Shown one piece after another: positions 7,077 to 13,439 of a stretch of 17,647 nucleotides of DNA. Both the position numbers and the translations under genes were made by a program. Position 1 is the stretch's first letter, and every line of letters starts with the position of its first letter. A model generated the notes under the pieces. It was given only the letters and a program-made list of their open reading frames with translations. It searched no databases and was not told where the DNA came from. This DNA comes from Candidatus Kuenenbacteria bacterium GW2011_GWA2_42_15 (lineage in GTDB: Bacteria > Patescibacteriota > Patescibacteriia > UBA2196 > GWA2-42-15): the NCBI GenBank assembly GCA_000998185.1, contig LCCW01000013.1:2247-19893 (forward strand), written 5' to 3'.

Positions 7077-9182
7077 TTACTTGCCTGCTTTGACTTTTTC
7101 ACCGACAATCGCTTCAACCACATTGCGCGGTACTTCAGCATAATGGGAAAATTCCAGACTGAACGAAGCACGACCCTGGGAAAGCGAGCGGGAAGCTGTG
7201 GCATAACCGAACATGGTGGCCAAAGGCACTTCGCCATCGACAACTTTGGCTGTGCCGCGGTTGGTCATTTCTTTGATGATAGCGCGCCTGGAATTCAGAT
7301 CGCCAATAATGTCGCCCATGTATTCTTCCGGTGTAACAACCTCTATTTTCATAATCGGCTCCAAAAGAACCGGATTGGCTTTTCTGGCCGCCTCTTTAAA
7401 GGCCATAATGGCCGCCATTTTGAAAGCGATTTCCGATGAATCAACCTCGTGATAAGAGCCGTCAAAAACAGCCGCGCGCACATGCGTGATGGGATAACCG
7501 GCAACCACGCCATTGCCCAAAGCTTCTTTAACGCCTTTTTCAATGGCGGAAATATATTCGCTCGGGATAGCGCCGCCTTTTACCTCGTTCAGAAATTCAA
7601 AATTTTTGAGTTTACCGTCTTCATCCGGTTCGGTAATTGGCTCAATCCTGAGCGAGCAGTCGCCGTATTGACCGCGCCCGCCAGACTGTTTGATGTATTT
7701 ACCTTGGGCTTCAGCCGCCTGTTTGATGGTTTCGCGATAAGCGACTTGCGGTTTGCCGACATTGCAGTCAACCTTAAATTCGCGGCGCATTCTTTCCACT
7801 AAAACATCCAAATGCAACTCGCCCATCCCGGCAATAATTGTTTCTGATGTTTCCTCGTCAGTGGAAACCCTGAATGTCGGGTCTTCCTGGGCCAATTTTT
7901 GTAAGGCCATACCCATTTTTTCCTGGTCAACTTTGGTTTTCGGTTCCACGGCGACCTTAATGACCGGCTCTGGGAAGATAATTTTTTCTAAAATAATCCG
8001 GCTATTCTCGTCGCAAAGGGTGTCGCCGGTAGTGGTATTTTTAAGACCAATAGCCGCCGCGATTTCTCCGGCATAAACTGCTTCCACATCTTCGCGATGG
8101 TTAGCGTGCATGCGAACCATTCTGCCAAACCGCTCTTTATCGCCAGTGGAAGAATTATAAATGTAACTGCCGGCTTTAACCACGCCGGAATAAACGCGGA
8201 AGAAAGTCAATGTGCCGACAAAAGGATCAGTGGCAATTTTAAAAGCCAGGGCGGTAAACGGTTCATCATCGGAAGCATGGCGAATCAATTTTTTTGTTTC
8301 ATCATCAGGTTCAAAACCTTCAATTGGAGGAATATCCAAGGGCGAAGGCAGATAATCGTTGACCGCGTCTAAAACCAACTGGACGCCTTTATTAGCCAAA
8401 GCACTACCGCAAAGCACCAAATATAATTTATTAGCCAAAACGCCTTTGCGCAAACCGTGCTTAATTTCTTCTTCTGTTAATTCGTTGCCGGCCAGATATT
8501 TTTCCAAAAGCGCATCGTCTTGTTCGGCGGCTTTTTCCACGAGTTCGGCGCGATATTTTTTGGCATTCTCTAAAAGTTCCGCCGGGATTTCCGAAGCCAC
8601 CACCTCTTCGCCGTTAACGCCTTTAAAATGATAAACTTTCATAGTCAAAAGGCTGATTATGGCTTCAAATTTATTCTCCGCGCCGATTGGAATAGTATAA
8701 CGGACGACATTCGGGCTCAATCTTTCTAAAATTGATTTATAGCTCATTTCATAATCAGCGCCGATTTTGTCCATTTTATTGATAAAAGCGATGCGAGGAA
8801 CATTATATTTTTCCGCCTGGCGCCAAACGGTTTCTGACTGGGGTTCTACGCCTTGCGAACCATCAAAGACAGCGACTGCGCCGTCCAAAACGCGGAGCGA
8901 CCGCTCTACTTCCACGGTAAAATCAACATGGCCGGGCGTATCAATAATGTTGAAACGAGTGCCTTTCCAAAAACAAGTGGTGGCGGCGGAGGTGATGGTA
9001 ATGCCTCTTTCTTTTTCCTGATCCATCCAGTCCATTTCAGCCGCGCCTTCGTGGACTTCGCCAATCTTGTGTTTTTTGCCGGTGTAATAAAGAACTCGTT
9101 CGGTAATCGTGGTTTTGCCGGCGTCAATGTGAGCCATAATGCCGAAATTTCTGGTTTTCTCCAGTGAATATTCTCGGGGCAT
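7077..9182 (-). CDS. fusA: Elongation factor G
   Basis: EF-G is the cytoplasmic GTPase that drives tRNA and mRNA translocation and helps ribosome recycling. The product has 701 residues, the normal length. GTPase motifs are AHIDAGKTT (17-25), [10 protein letters not shown] (59-68, switch I end), DTPGH (81-85) and NKMD (135-138). The later EF-G domains follow, including [14 protein letters not shown] and the domain IV segment with the RGQYG loop. It is the last gene of a leftward str operon without tuf. It lies 256 bases after rpsG, an unusually wide gap for this operon, and that gap is filled by repeats. The upstream side is AT-rich and has no Shine-Dalgarno sequence. Confidence 0.98.
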   Translation of the reverse strand: MPREYSLEKTRNFGIMAHIDAGKTTITERVLYYTGKKHKIGEVHEGAAEMDWMDQEKERGITITSAATTCFWKGTRFNIIDTPGHVDFTVEVERSLRVLDGAVAVFDGSQGVEPQSETVWRQAEKYNVPRIAFINKMDKIGADYEMSYKSILERLSPNVVRYTIPIGAENKFEAIISLLTMKVYHFKGVNGEEVVASEIPAELLENAKKYRAELVEKAAEQDDALLEKYLAGNELTEEEIKHGLRKGVLANKLYLVLCGSALANKGVQLVLDAVNDYLPSPLDIPPIEGFEPDDETKKLIRHASDDEPFTALAFKIATDPFVGTLTFFRVYSGVVKAGSYIYNSSTGDKERFGRMVRMHANHREDVEAVYAGEIAAAIGLKNTTTGDTLCDENSRIILEKIIFPEPVIKVAVEPKTKVDQEKMGMALQKLAQEDPTFRVSTDEETSETIIAGMGELHLDVLVERMRREFKVDCNVGKPQVAYRETIKQAAEAQGKYIKQSGGRGQYGDCSLRIEPITEPDEDGKLKNFEFLNEVKGGAIPSEYISAIEKGVKEALGNGVVAGYPITHVRAAVFDGSYHEVDSSEIAFKMAAIMAFKEAARKANPVLLEPIMKIEVVTPEEYMGDIIGDLNSRRAIIKEMTNRGTAKVVDGEVPLATMFGYATASRSLSQGRASFSLEFSHYAEVPRNVVEAIVGEKVKAGK

Positions 9183-9190
9183 AAATAAAA

Positions 9191-9229
9191 TTTCTAATTT
9201 TTAATTTCTAATTTTTAATAAATTTCTAA
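9191..9229 (-). repeat. Two tandem 14-base AT-rich units and a partial third, upstream of fusA
   Basis: TTTCTAATTTTTAA occurs at 9191-9204 and again at 9205-9218, followed by a shortened copy TTTCTAAT. The array lies directly before the fusA start codon on the minus strand. It is part of the fusA leader and may simply be slippage-generated repeats. Confidence 0.75.
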
Positions 9230-9268
9230 TGACTCAATTTCCAAATACAAAACAAGCGGGTGATTTTT

Positions 9269-9427
9269 CCCCTCCTCTTTGAGGAGGGGTGACCCGATTA
9301 CTATCGGGCCGGGGTGGTGAACACGATGCCTAGCTCGGTAATTAATTTCAAATTATGTGGCTATCTCCCACCCCTCTGCCCCGACAGCATTAGCTCGTCG
9401 GGGCACCTCCCCTCAAGGAGGGGAGGT
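9269..9427. repeat. Compound palindromic (REP/BIME-like) element between rpsG and fusA
   Basis: Four hairpins lie in a row. First, CCCCTCCTC/GAGGAGGGG (9269-9277, 9281-9289). Second, CCCGAT/ATCGGG (9293-9298, 9303-9308). Third, GCCCCGAC/GTCGGGGC (9378-9385, 9397-9404), with AGC/GCT nested inside. Fourth, ACCTCCCCTC/GAGGGGAGGT (9405-9414, 9418-9427). GGGGTGG near 9311 can also pair with CCACCCC near 9368. The element is G+C-rich within an AT-rich gap, and its two ends resemble each other as inverted repeats. It would be transcribed inside the str mRNA. Confidence 0.85.
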
Positions 9428-9438
9428 AAAATACATGG

Positions 9439-9924
9439 TTATCTTCTCTTCTTTGTAAATCTAGCAAAATGAGCAAACGCTTTGTTGGCTTCAGCCATGC
9501 GGTGCATCTCTTCTTTCTTTTTTACTGCGCTACCCTCACCCTTGGCCGCGTCCATCAATTCTTCAGCTAGAGCTATAGCCATTGGTCTACCTTTGCGCGC
9601 TTTGGCCGCGGTAATAATCCAGCGAAAAGAAAGGGTTTGGCGGCGATCGTCACTCACTGGAAAAGGCACCTGATAATTGGCCCCGCCAACCCGCCGGCCG
9701 CGCACCTCCAAAGACGGACCAATATTTCTCATGGCCAACTCATAAATGCCAAAAGGGTCGTCTTTGGTTTTTTGAGCGATATAATCCAGAGAGCCGTAAA
9801 CGATTTTTTCAGAAGCGGATTTCTTGCCGGCCCGCATGACATAATTGATCAATCTGGCAATATCCAAACGATGATATTTGACATCCGGCTTAATTTTTCT
9901 TTTGGGAGCTTGTTTACCACGCAT
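9439..9924 (-). CDS. rpsG: 30S ribosomal protein S7
   Basis: S7 nucleates assembly of the 30S head by binding the 3' domain of 16S rRNA and lies at the E site. The 161-residue product fits the bacterial family (about 156). It starts MRGKQAPKRKIKPD and carries INYVMRAGKKSASEKIVYG, the loop EVRGRRVGGANYQVPFPV and the C-terminal NKAFAHFARFTKKRR. It is the second gene of the leftward str operon; the gap to rpsL is 89 bases and holds a palindromic repeat. S7 is the autogenous repressor of this operon in Escherichia coli; whether that applies here is not shown. No Shine-Dalgarno sequence is visible. Confidence 0.97.
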   Translation of the reverse strand: MRGKQAPKRKIKPDVKYHRLDIARLINYVMRAGKKSASEKIVYGSLDYIAQKTKDDPFGIYELAMRNIGPSLEVRGRRVGGANYQVPFPVSDDRRQTLSFRWIITAAKARKGRPMAIALAEELMDAAKGEGSAVKKKEEMHRMAEANKAFAHFARFTKKRR

Positions 9925-9938
9925 AAAATTACTCTAAT

Positions 9939-10011
9939 TAACACGGATTAGCTCTGATGGCTCGGATAAAATATCTGTGGTATCCGAGTTTATCAGTGTT
10001 CATCCGAGTGT
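9939..10011. repeat. Long imperfect palindrome between rpsL and rpsG
   Basis: The core is CTCGGATA (9960-9967) pairing with TATCCGAG (9980-9987). It extends outward through CTGAT/ATCAG, then through ACACGGAT facing ATCCGAGTGT at the outer ends. The stem has small internal loops and spans about 70 bases. It resembles the ATCCGTGTTCATCCGTGT-type intergenic repeats seen in many environmental bacterial genomes. Confidence 0.7.
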
Positions 10012-10013
10012 GA

Positions 10014-10439
10014 TTATTTTTTAGCCTTAGCCTTCTTGGCGCCATAACGGCTGCGACCTTGTTTCCGGCCTTCAACGGCCTGGGTGTCATAGATGCCGCG
10101 CACAATATGATAACGGACGCCAGGCAAGTCTTTGACGCGGCCGCCGCGAATCATGACGATAGAGTGTTCCTGAAGGTTGTGGCCAACGCCCGGAATATAG
10201 GCGGTCACTTCTTCACCGTTGGAAAGACGGACCCTGGCGATCTTGCGCAAAGCCGAATTTGGTTTTTTCGGCGTAGTGGTCGTCACCTTAGTGCAGACGC
10301 CGCGCTTAAAAGGACTGCCTTTGGGCATTTCTTTTTTGCGGCGAGCCAAAACATTTTGCACTAGCATCAGAGACGGAGTTTTGGATTTCTTGGATTTTCT
10401 AACTCGGCCTTTGCGAATCAATTGGTTGATGGTGGACAT
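10014..10439 (-). CDS. rpsL: 30S ribosomal protein S12
   Basis: S12 sits at the decoding centre and affects accuracy and streptomycin response. The 141-residue product has [20 protein letters not shown] (53-72) and [17 protein letters not shown] (99-115). The lysines matching E. coli K42 and K87 are present (in TPKKPNS and GRVKDLP), the state typical of streptomycin-sensitive strains, and the aspartate after the second lysine is the usual methylthiolation site. A 12-residue or so insertion (around 25-42) precedes KRGVCT, as in some other phyla. It is the first gene of the leftward str operon. No Shine-Dalgarno sequence precedes the ATG. Confidence 0.98.
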   Translation of the reverse strand: MSTINQLIRKGRVRKSKKSKTPSLMLVQNVLARRKKEMPKGSPFKRGVCTKVTTTTPKKPNSALRKIARVRLSNGEEVTAYIPGVGHNLQEHSIVMIRGGRVKDLPGVRYHIVRGIYDTQAVEGRKQGRSRYGAKKAKAKK

Positions 10440-10444
10440 AGATT

Positions 10445-10479
10445 AGTATTTAGTATTTGGTATAAAGTATTAAGTATAA
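10445..10479. repeat. Five tandem 7-base units upstream of rpsL
   Basis: The units are AGTATTT, AGTATTT, GGTATAA, AGTATTA and AGTATAA without gaps. They form the last part of the str operon leader, directly before the rpsL start codon. Confidence 0.7.
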
Positions 10480-10510
10480 TACCAATTTTTTAGATAAAAA
10501 AATATAGGCC

Positions 10511-10546
10511 AAAAATATTGGGATCAACTCTACCCCAGATATTTTT
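10511..10546 (-). promoter_or_regulatory. Leader hairpin of the str operon mRNA
   Basis: AAAAATAT-TGGG (10511-10522) faces CCCA-G-ATATTTTT (10534-10546), giving a 12-base-pair stem with one bulged base. On the minus strand it ends in a run of T residues, so it resembles an attenuator or a protein-binding leader structure just after the predicted transcription start. Its role is inferred. Confidence 0.45.
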
Positions 10547-10563
10547 CTTATTGCCTCAATTAT

Positions 10564-10592
10564 ATTTAATACTATTTTGGACGAAATGTCAA
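10564..10592 (-). promoter_or_regulatory. Promoter of the str operon
   Basis: On the minus strand a perfect TTGACA (10592 down to 10587) is followed after 17 bases by TTAAAT (10569-10564). A perfect TATAAT lies just beyond (10563-10558) but is 23 bases from this -35 box. The transcript would start near 10551-10557. Confidence 0.6.
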
Positions 10593-10595
10593 AGA

Positions 10596-10624
10596 TTGAC
10601 AAAAATAAATAAATGTGTAATAAT
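10596..10624 (+). promoter_or_regulatory. Promoter of the penicillin-binding protein gene
   Basis: A perfect TTGACA (10596-10601), 17 bases, then AATAAT (10619-10624) with TG at 10616-10617 as an extended -10. The start of transcription is near 10631. Three bases separate this -35 box from the divergent str -35 box. Confidence 0.7.
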
Positions 10625-10697
10625 TGCAAGACTCTTTTTTGGGGTCAAAAATAGTAAATAATAGTTTCTTCACATAAAAATAGATGGGAGGTTTTCC

Positions 10698-12440
10698 ATG
10701 ATAAAAAAATTTTTGGCCGTGACTTTTTTGGCGGCCTTATTCGTGGTAGCGGCGGGCATGGTGAGCTTGGCAATCATAACAAACAAGCTGGCCAAAGAAC
10801 TGCGCGATCTGCCAGCTAACCTGGCAGTGGCGAGCGCCCCAAATGCCTTCCTTGATCGCGAAGGCGGGTATCTGAAGTCCAGCACGCGCAGTATCAGCGT
10901 GCGGCTGGAAGATCTGCCGCCACACATCCCAAATGCCTTTTTGGCGTCCGAGGACGCGAGTTTTTACTCGCACCATGGAATCAGTCCAAAAGGCATGGCC
11001 CGCGCCGCGATCAACAGTTTGCGCGGCCGCCAGCAGGGTGGTTCAACCATCACCCAGCAAGTCGCCCGCAACCTGTTCCTGACTTTAGCCAGGACGAAAC
11101 AGCGCAAGGCTAAGGAAATTATTTTGGCCTTGCGAATGGAGCAGAGGTACGCCAAGGATCAAATCCTGGAAGCGTATCTGAACTCCATTTCGTTCGGAGT
11201 CGGAGTCAAAGGCATTGGCGGTGCCTCTCGGCATTTTTTTGATAAAGATGCCGAGGAGCTGTCTATTGCCGAGACAGCCACGCTGGCGGGAATTCTGCCC
11301 AGACCGGCGGATTGGAATCCGCTTCAACATCCACTGAAAGCGGATGCTCGGAAAAAAATCGTGCTTGGGCGTATGCTCAAGTGCGGCTTTATTTGCAGCT
11401 GCCAGCGGCCAGCAAATAACCACCACCTTAGATATGCGCTATCAGTGGCAACTGATAGATGTTATCCATGAAGGTATGGCTCAAACCGATAAACAACTCG
11501 GGTTGAAACCATACAACACGAAACTGCCAAACGCGGAGAAAGATAATTACCCGCAAGCGGCAGTGGTGGTGGTTAACCCGCGGAATGGCGAGCTCCTAGC
11601 TATGGCTGGTTCGCGAGAACTAAGTTATGGTTTTGAGTTCAACCGAACCATTCAGCCTCAGCAACCGGGTAGCACCGCGAAAATCTTCACTTACACCAAT
11701 GGTGTAATGAGAGGATCTTTGCCGAACAGCCTGTTCTGCGATCAGCCGGTGACGGTCAAGCTGTCAGTCGGCGATCCGTGGTCTCCGAGTAATTACGGCG
11801 ACGAGTACCACGGCCGGATAACTATGGCCGGGGCTTTACAAAAAAGCCTCAACACCGTGGCTATTAAAATTGAGCTGGCAGACACGACTTGTGCTGACAC
11901 GCTTAATGCTACGGGTAATCCTGGTCCGGCCGAAATCGTGGAGCTGGCTAGACAGTTCGGTATCCGGTCTCCATGGCCGGCTTATCCGTCAGTGGCCATC
12001 GGCGCCCCGGACGCCACGCTGGTAGAGATAGCGTTTGCCTATGCTGTTCTGGCTAGTGGCGGCGTCTATCATCAGCCGAAACTAATCATGGCCATCAATG
12101 GCCGACCAGTCAAGGCTAATGGCGCCAGCCAAGCGATTTCGGAACAAGAGGCGTATATTATAACCTCTATGTTCCGCAATGTGCTGCAGCCGGGCGGCAC
12201 TGCTTGGACATTTTATGACCGGGCCGGCACTGGCTATTTTCCGGCCGCTGGCAAAACCGGTACAACCAATGATTCTCGGGATTGTTGGTTTGTATTATTC
12301 ACGCCCGAGATCGTTGTAGCTGTCTGGGTAGGCTATGATGATAACCGACCGCTGACAAAAAAATTGACTCCATAACCGGCGAGTTTCGGGAAGATGGAAA
12401 TATGGAGGCCGCATTTCCAATCGCGGCCAATGAGAATTAA
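10698..12440 (+). pseudogene. Class A penicillin-binding protein (GT51 transglycosylase plus transpeptidase), frameshifted
   Basis: Class A PBPs polymerise and cross-link peptidoglycan outside the cytoplasmic membrane. The start has a strong Shine-Dalgarno (GGGAGG, 10685-10690). The first frame gives a membrane anchor (residues 4-27) and a GT51 domain with SEDASFYSHHG (catalytic E85), GGSTITQQVARN and the RKAKEIILALRMEQRY motif, ending near LGRMLKCGFI. At about 11390-11415 reading must move +1 to continue into QQITTTLD and the transpeptidase, which has STAK (from 11671), KSLN and GKTGTTND. The linker of some tens of residues usual between the domains is missing. That frame stops at 12375, but a -1 shift in an A7 run (12357-12363) restores a PBP-like tail, TGEFREDGNMEAAFPI, to 12440. 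All catalytic motifs survive, so the damage is recent, a sequence error, or recoding. Confidence refers to the family; the break itself is certain as read. Confidence 0.85.
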
Positions 12441-12451
12441 AAAAAATAAGT

Positions 12452-12481
12452 GCCATCCAGGTTTATTAAAACTTGGATGGC
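12452..12481 (+). other. Hairpin after the PBP gene
   Basis: GCCATCCA (12452-12459) pairs with TGGATGGC (12474-12481), with GTTT/AAAC nested inside. It has no U tract and lies just before the true terminator. It may protect the 3' end of the mRNA. Confidence 0.6.
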
Positions 12482-12492
12482 CATATAAATTG

Positions 12493-12530
12493 AAGAGCCT
12501 GAAGTCATCATGATTCAGGCTCTTTTTTAT
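12493..12530 (+). terminator. Intrinsic terminator of the PBP unit
   Basis: A perfect 11-base-pair stem AAGAGCCTGAA (12493-12503) with TTCAGGCTCTT (12514-12524) is followed by a run of six T residues (12523-12528). Confidence 0.92.
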
Positions 12531-12582
12531 TAAAATATTATTCTAAAATTAGCCTAAAATATGAGCACATTACCTTTTGCCA

Positions 12583-12611
12583 TTGACAATTATTTATAAA
12601 TGTGATATGAT
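12583..12611 (+). promoter_or_regulatory. Strong promoter of the structured RNA at 12618-12825
   Basis: TTGACA (12583-12588), a 17-base spacer ending in TGA, and TATGAT (12606-12611): a near-consensus promoter with an extended -10. No protein start follows within a sensible distance, so it most likely drives a non-coding RNA starting near 12618. Confidence 0.75.
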
Positions 12612-12617
12612 AATCAG

Positions 12618-12825
12618 AATACTAAAAAAGAATGTTCTTTTAACTAAAACAATCTATTCCGCTTTTGAACTAGGGGTAAACTGCAAATTTGCCTAGTTTG
12701 GAAGAATAATGACCATGGCGCACTAGAATTATTTTGATAATTCACTCGCAATGGCCAAGATACTCTTCCCAACTTACCCATTTTACCCCTAATTCAAGAG
12801 ATTGAATTAGGGGTATTTGGTTTTA
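12618..12825 (+). ncRNA. Candidate structured non-coding RNA, 6S-like long hairpin
   Basis: Nested pairing forms one long rod. The closing stem is GAACTAGGGGTAAA with TTTACCCCTAATTC (12667-12680, 12782-12795; 13 of 14 pairs). Then come an open bubble, AGTTTGGAAGA with TCTTCCCAACT (12695-12705, 12764-12774; 10 of 11), CCAT/ATGG (12713-12716, 12751-12754), GCG/CGC (12718-12720, 12747-12749), and a tip GAATTAT-TTTG-ATAATTC (12726-12743). A short hairpin AAAAGAA/TTCTTTT lies near the 5' end. The 3' strand of the closing stem can instead pair downstream as a terminator. A long rod with a central bubble recalls 6S RNA, the RNA polymerase regulator, but no conserved 6S sequence is claimed. It could also be an unknown RNA or an attenuator without a gene. 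Confidence 0.6.
12784..12825 (+). terminator. Terminator that competes with the closing stem of the RNA
   Basis: ACCCCTAATTC (12785-12795) pairs perfectly with GAATTAGGGGT (12804-12814) and is followed by a moderately U-rich tract (TATTTGGTTTT). The left arm is the same segment that closes the upstream long hairpin, so the two folds exclude each other. Confidence 0.7.
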
Positions 12826-12940
12826 GTGGGTTCATAGAGGGAATAAATTCTATCTATGAGCTCAATAATATGAGCTGGCACTTTGACAATTAAATATCAA
12901 TTTAAAATCATTACTGGTTCACTTTTGGTTTAAAATTTTA
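12826..12940 (+). other. Non-coding stretch with two hairpins
   Basis: TCATAGA/TCTATGA and AGCTCA/TGAGCT (around 12831-12875) form two adjacent hairpins. A TTGACA near 12883 has no good -10 partner. No ORF is convincing. Confidence 0.4.
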
Positions 12941-12943
12941 TAA

Positions 12944-12966
12944 AAAAACTCCATGCTATGGGGAAC
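12944..12966 (-). terminator. Possible terminator of the leftward tRNA-like RNA
   Basis: On the minus strand a short stem CCAT-AGC-ATGG, extended past one mismatch, is followed by seven T residues (plus-strand A run at 12944-12950). The stem is weak, so confidence is modest. Confidence 0.45.
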
Positions 12967-12985
12967 TACTACTGCTGGCATCATA

Positions 12986-13006
12986 TCATTGCCTGATAAA
13001 TATTAT
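12986..13006 (+). repeat. 21-base direct repeat, copy 1
   Basis: It contains CATTGCCTGATAAATA and matches the copy at 13209-13229 at 19 of 21 positions. The two copies bracket the tRNA-like RNA gene. The same core also occurs inverted inside that gene. Confidence 0.75.
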
Positions 13007-13008
13007 TT

Positions 13009-13118
13009 TGGGCCGGAGGTCGGCGGAGTCGAACCGCATACGCTTATAGGCGTACCATTTACTTATCAGGTAATGGTCTAACCCTGTAGACTTCAACCTC
13101 CATACGGACACCTCCGGC
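13009..13118 (-). ncRNA. tRNA-like RNA with class II shape, perhaps an aberrant tRNA
   Basis: Read leftward from 13118, the RNA starts GCCGGAGGT and ends ACCTCCGGC followed by CCA-like bases (13020-13009), so the ends form a perfect 9-base-pair stem. Inside are a D-arm-like GTCT/AGAC hairpin with GGG in its loop (13091-13076), an anticodon-like arm TTAC-CTGATAA-GTAA (13072-13059; a GAT anticodon if real), a class II variable arm TACGC/GCGTA (13054-13039), and a T arm GCGG-TTCGACT-CCGC (13037-13023) with a canonical T loop. At about 107 bases it is too long for a normal tRNA. A second acceptor choice, GGAGGTT with GACCTCC (13101-13095, 13021-13015), gives a 7/5-like cloverleaf of about 88 bases with one T-stem mismatch. 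The D side does not fit a standard tRNA well. It may be an odd tRNA, a tRNA-derived regulatory RNA or a decayed gene. Confidence 0.5.
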
Positions 13119-13124
13119 AAAATT

Positions 13125-13133
13125 ATTATAACA
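13125..13133 (-). promoter_or_regulatory. Extended -10 promoter placing +1 on the first base of the tRNA-like RNA
   Basis: On the minus strand TGT-TATAAT (13133 down to 13125) is followed by six bases and then the first G of the RNA at 13118, exactly the spacing for +1. The -35 region is only a T run, as tolerated by extended -10 promoters. Confidence 0.55.
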
Positions 13134-13143
13134 AATTTTGGCT

Positions 13144-13178
13144 AATAAAAAAACAATCCCCTAAATTTAGGGAACTGT
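13144..13178. terminator. Bidirectional terminator-like hairpin
   Basis: TCCC and TAAATTTA-GGGA form a near-perfect palindrome (CCCTAAATTTAGGG), extended by AACA/TGTT outside. On the minus strand it is followed by a run of seven T residues. It insulates the tRNA-like gene from DNA to its right. Confidence 0.65.
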
Positions 13179-13182
13179 TTTC

Positions 13183-13225
13183 AAATGGTACGGTATAGCG
13201 CACGCGATTCATTACCTGATAAGTA
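13183..13225 (+). repeat. Diverged, permuted inverted copy of part of the tRNA-like RNA
   Basis: AAATGGTACG at 13183-13192 and the following TATA-GCG-ACGCGATTC resemble the variable and T arm of the leftward RNA. They are followed by CATTACCTGATAAGTA (13210-13225), which is a perfect inverted repeat of 13060-13075, the anticodon-arm segment. The order of the two modules is swapped relative to the RNA gene. Confidence 0.6.
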
Positions 13226-13229
13226 TTAT
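13209..13229 (+). repeat. 21-base direct repeat, copy 2
   Basis: It differs from the copy at 12986-13006 at two positions. The pair may be an attachment-site or target-site duplication around the tRNA-like gene, or two binding segments for the RNA itself. Confidence 0.75.
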
Positions 13230-13439
13230 CATACTAACATCTTATTTGCCGTCTGTCAATCACTTATCCACAGCCTAACTTTTTTTAATCAAAAGCGAAT
13301 CAGTAATGTGCCTCCTTTCCGAAATCAGTTCGGCTTTTTTAGCGGGCTGAACCAAGAAAGCGTAAAATTTTTCTTAACGAGGAAATTTTTCCCTTTATAT
13401 AAATCGTAAATAATTATAATGATAGAAAAAAGAAAAAAT
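13230..13439. other. Non-coding AT-rich stretch with one DnaA-box match
   Basis: No convincing gene is seen. A perfect match to the DnaA-box consensus TTATCCACA occurs at 13264-13272, but alone. A plus-strand terminator follows at 13319-13340. The right end leads into the promoter region of the next operon. Confidence 0.4.
13319..13340 (+). terminator. Intrinsic terminator without an obvious gene before it
   Basis: CCGAA (13319-13323) pairs with TTCGG (13329-13333), followed by C and six T residues. No plus-strand gene ends here, which hints at another small RNA between about 13180 and 13318. Confidence 0.65.

Noticed and set aside
7143..9167. Several plus-strand ORFs of 80-117 codons opposite fusA
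   Set aside because: All are shadows of elongation factor G without start signals or motifs.
9183..9438. CRISPR array in the rpsG-fusA gap
   Set aside because: The hairpins differ from one another, with no constant repeat or even spacing, and no cas gene is present.
13009..13118. Reading the region as an integron attC site or as tmRNA
   Set aside because: A GTCTAAC core-like heptamer is present, but no matching GTTRRRY partner was seen, and there is no integrase. It is far too short for tmRNA and lacks a tag frame.
13264..13272. Perfect DnaA box TTATCCACA as a sign of a replication origin
   Set aside because: Only one copy was found, with no cluster and no dnaA or dnaN nearby. A single nine-base match in a window this size is plausible by chance.
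13185..13409. Plus-strand ORF of 74 codons in the non-coding region
   Set aside because: It has no Shine-Dalgarno, lies across the permuted repeat and runs through a clear intrinsic terminator; the composition looks non-coding.
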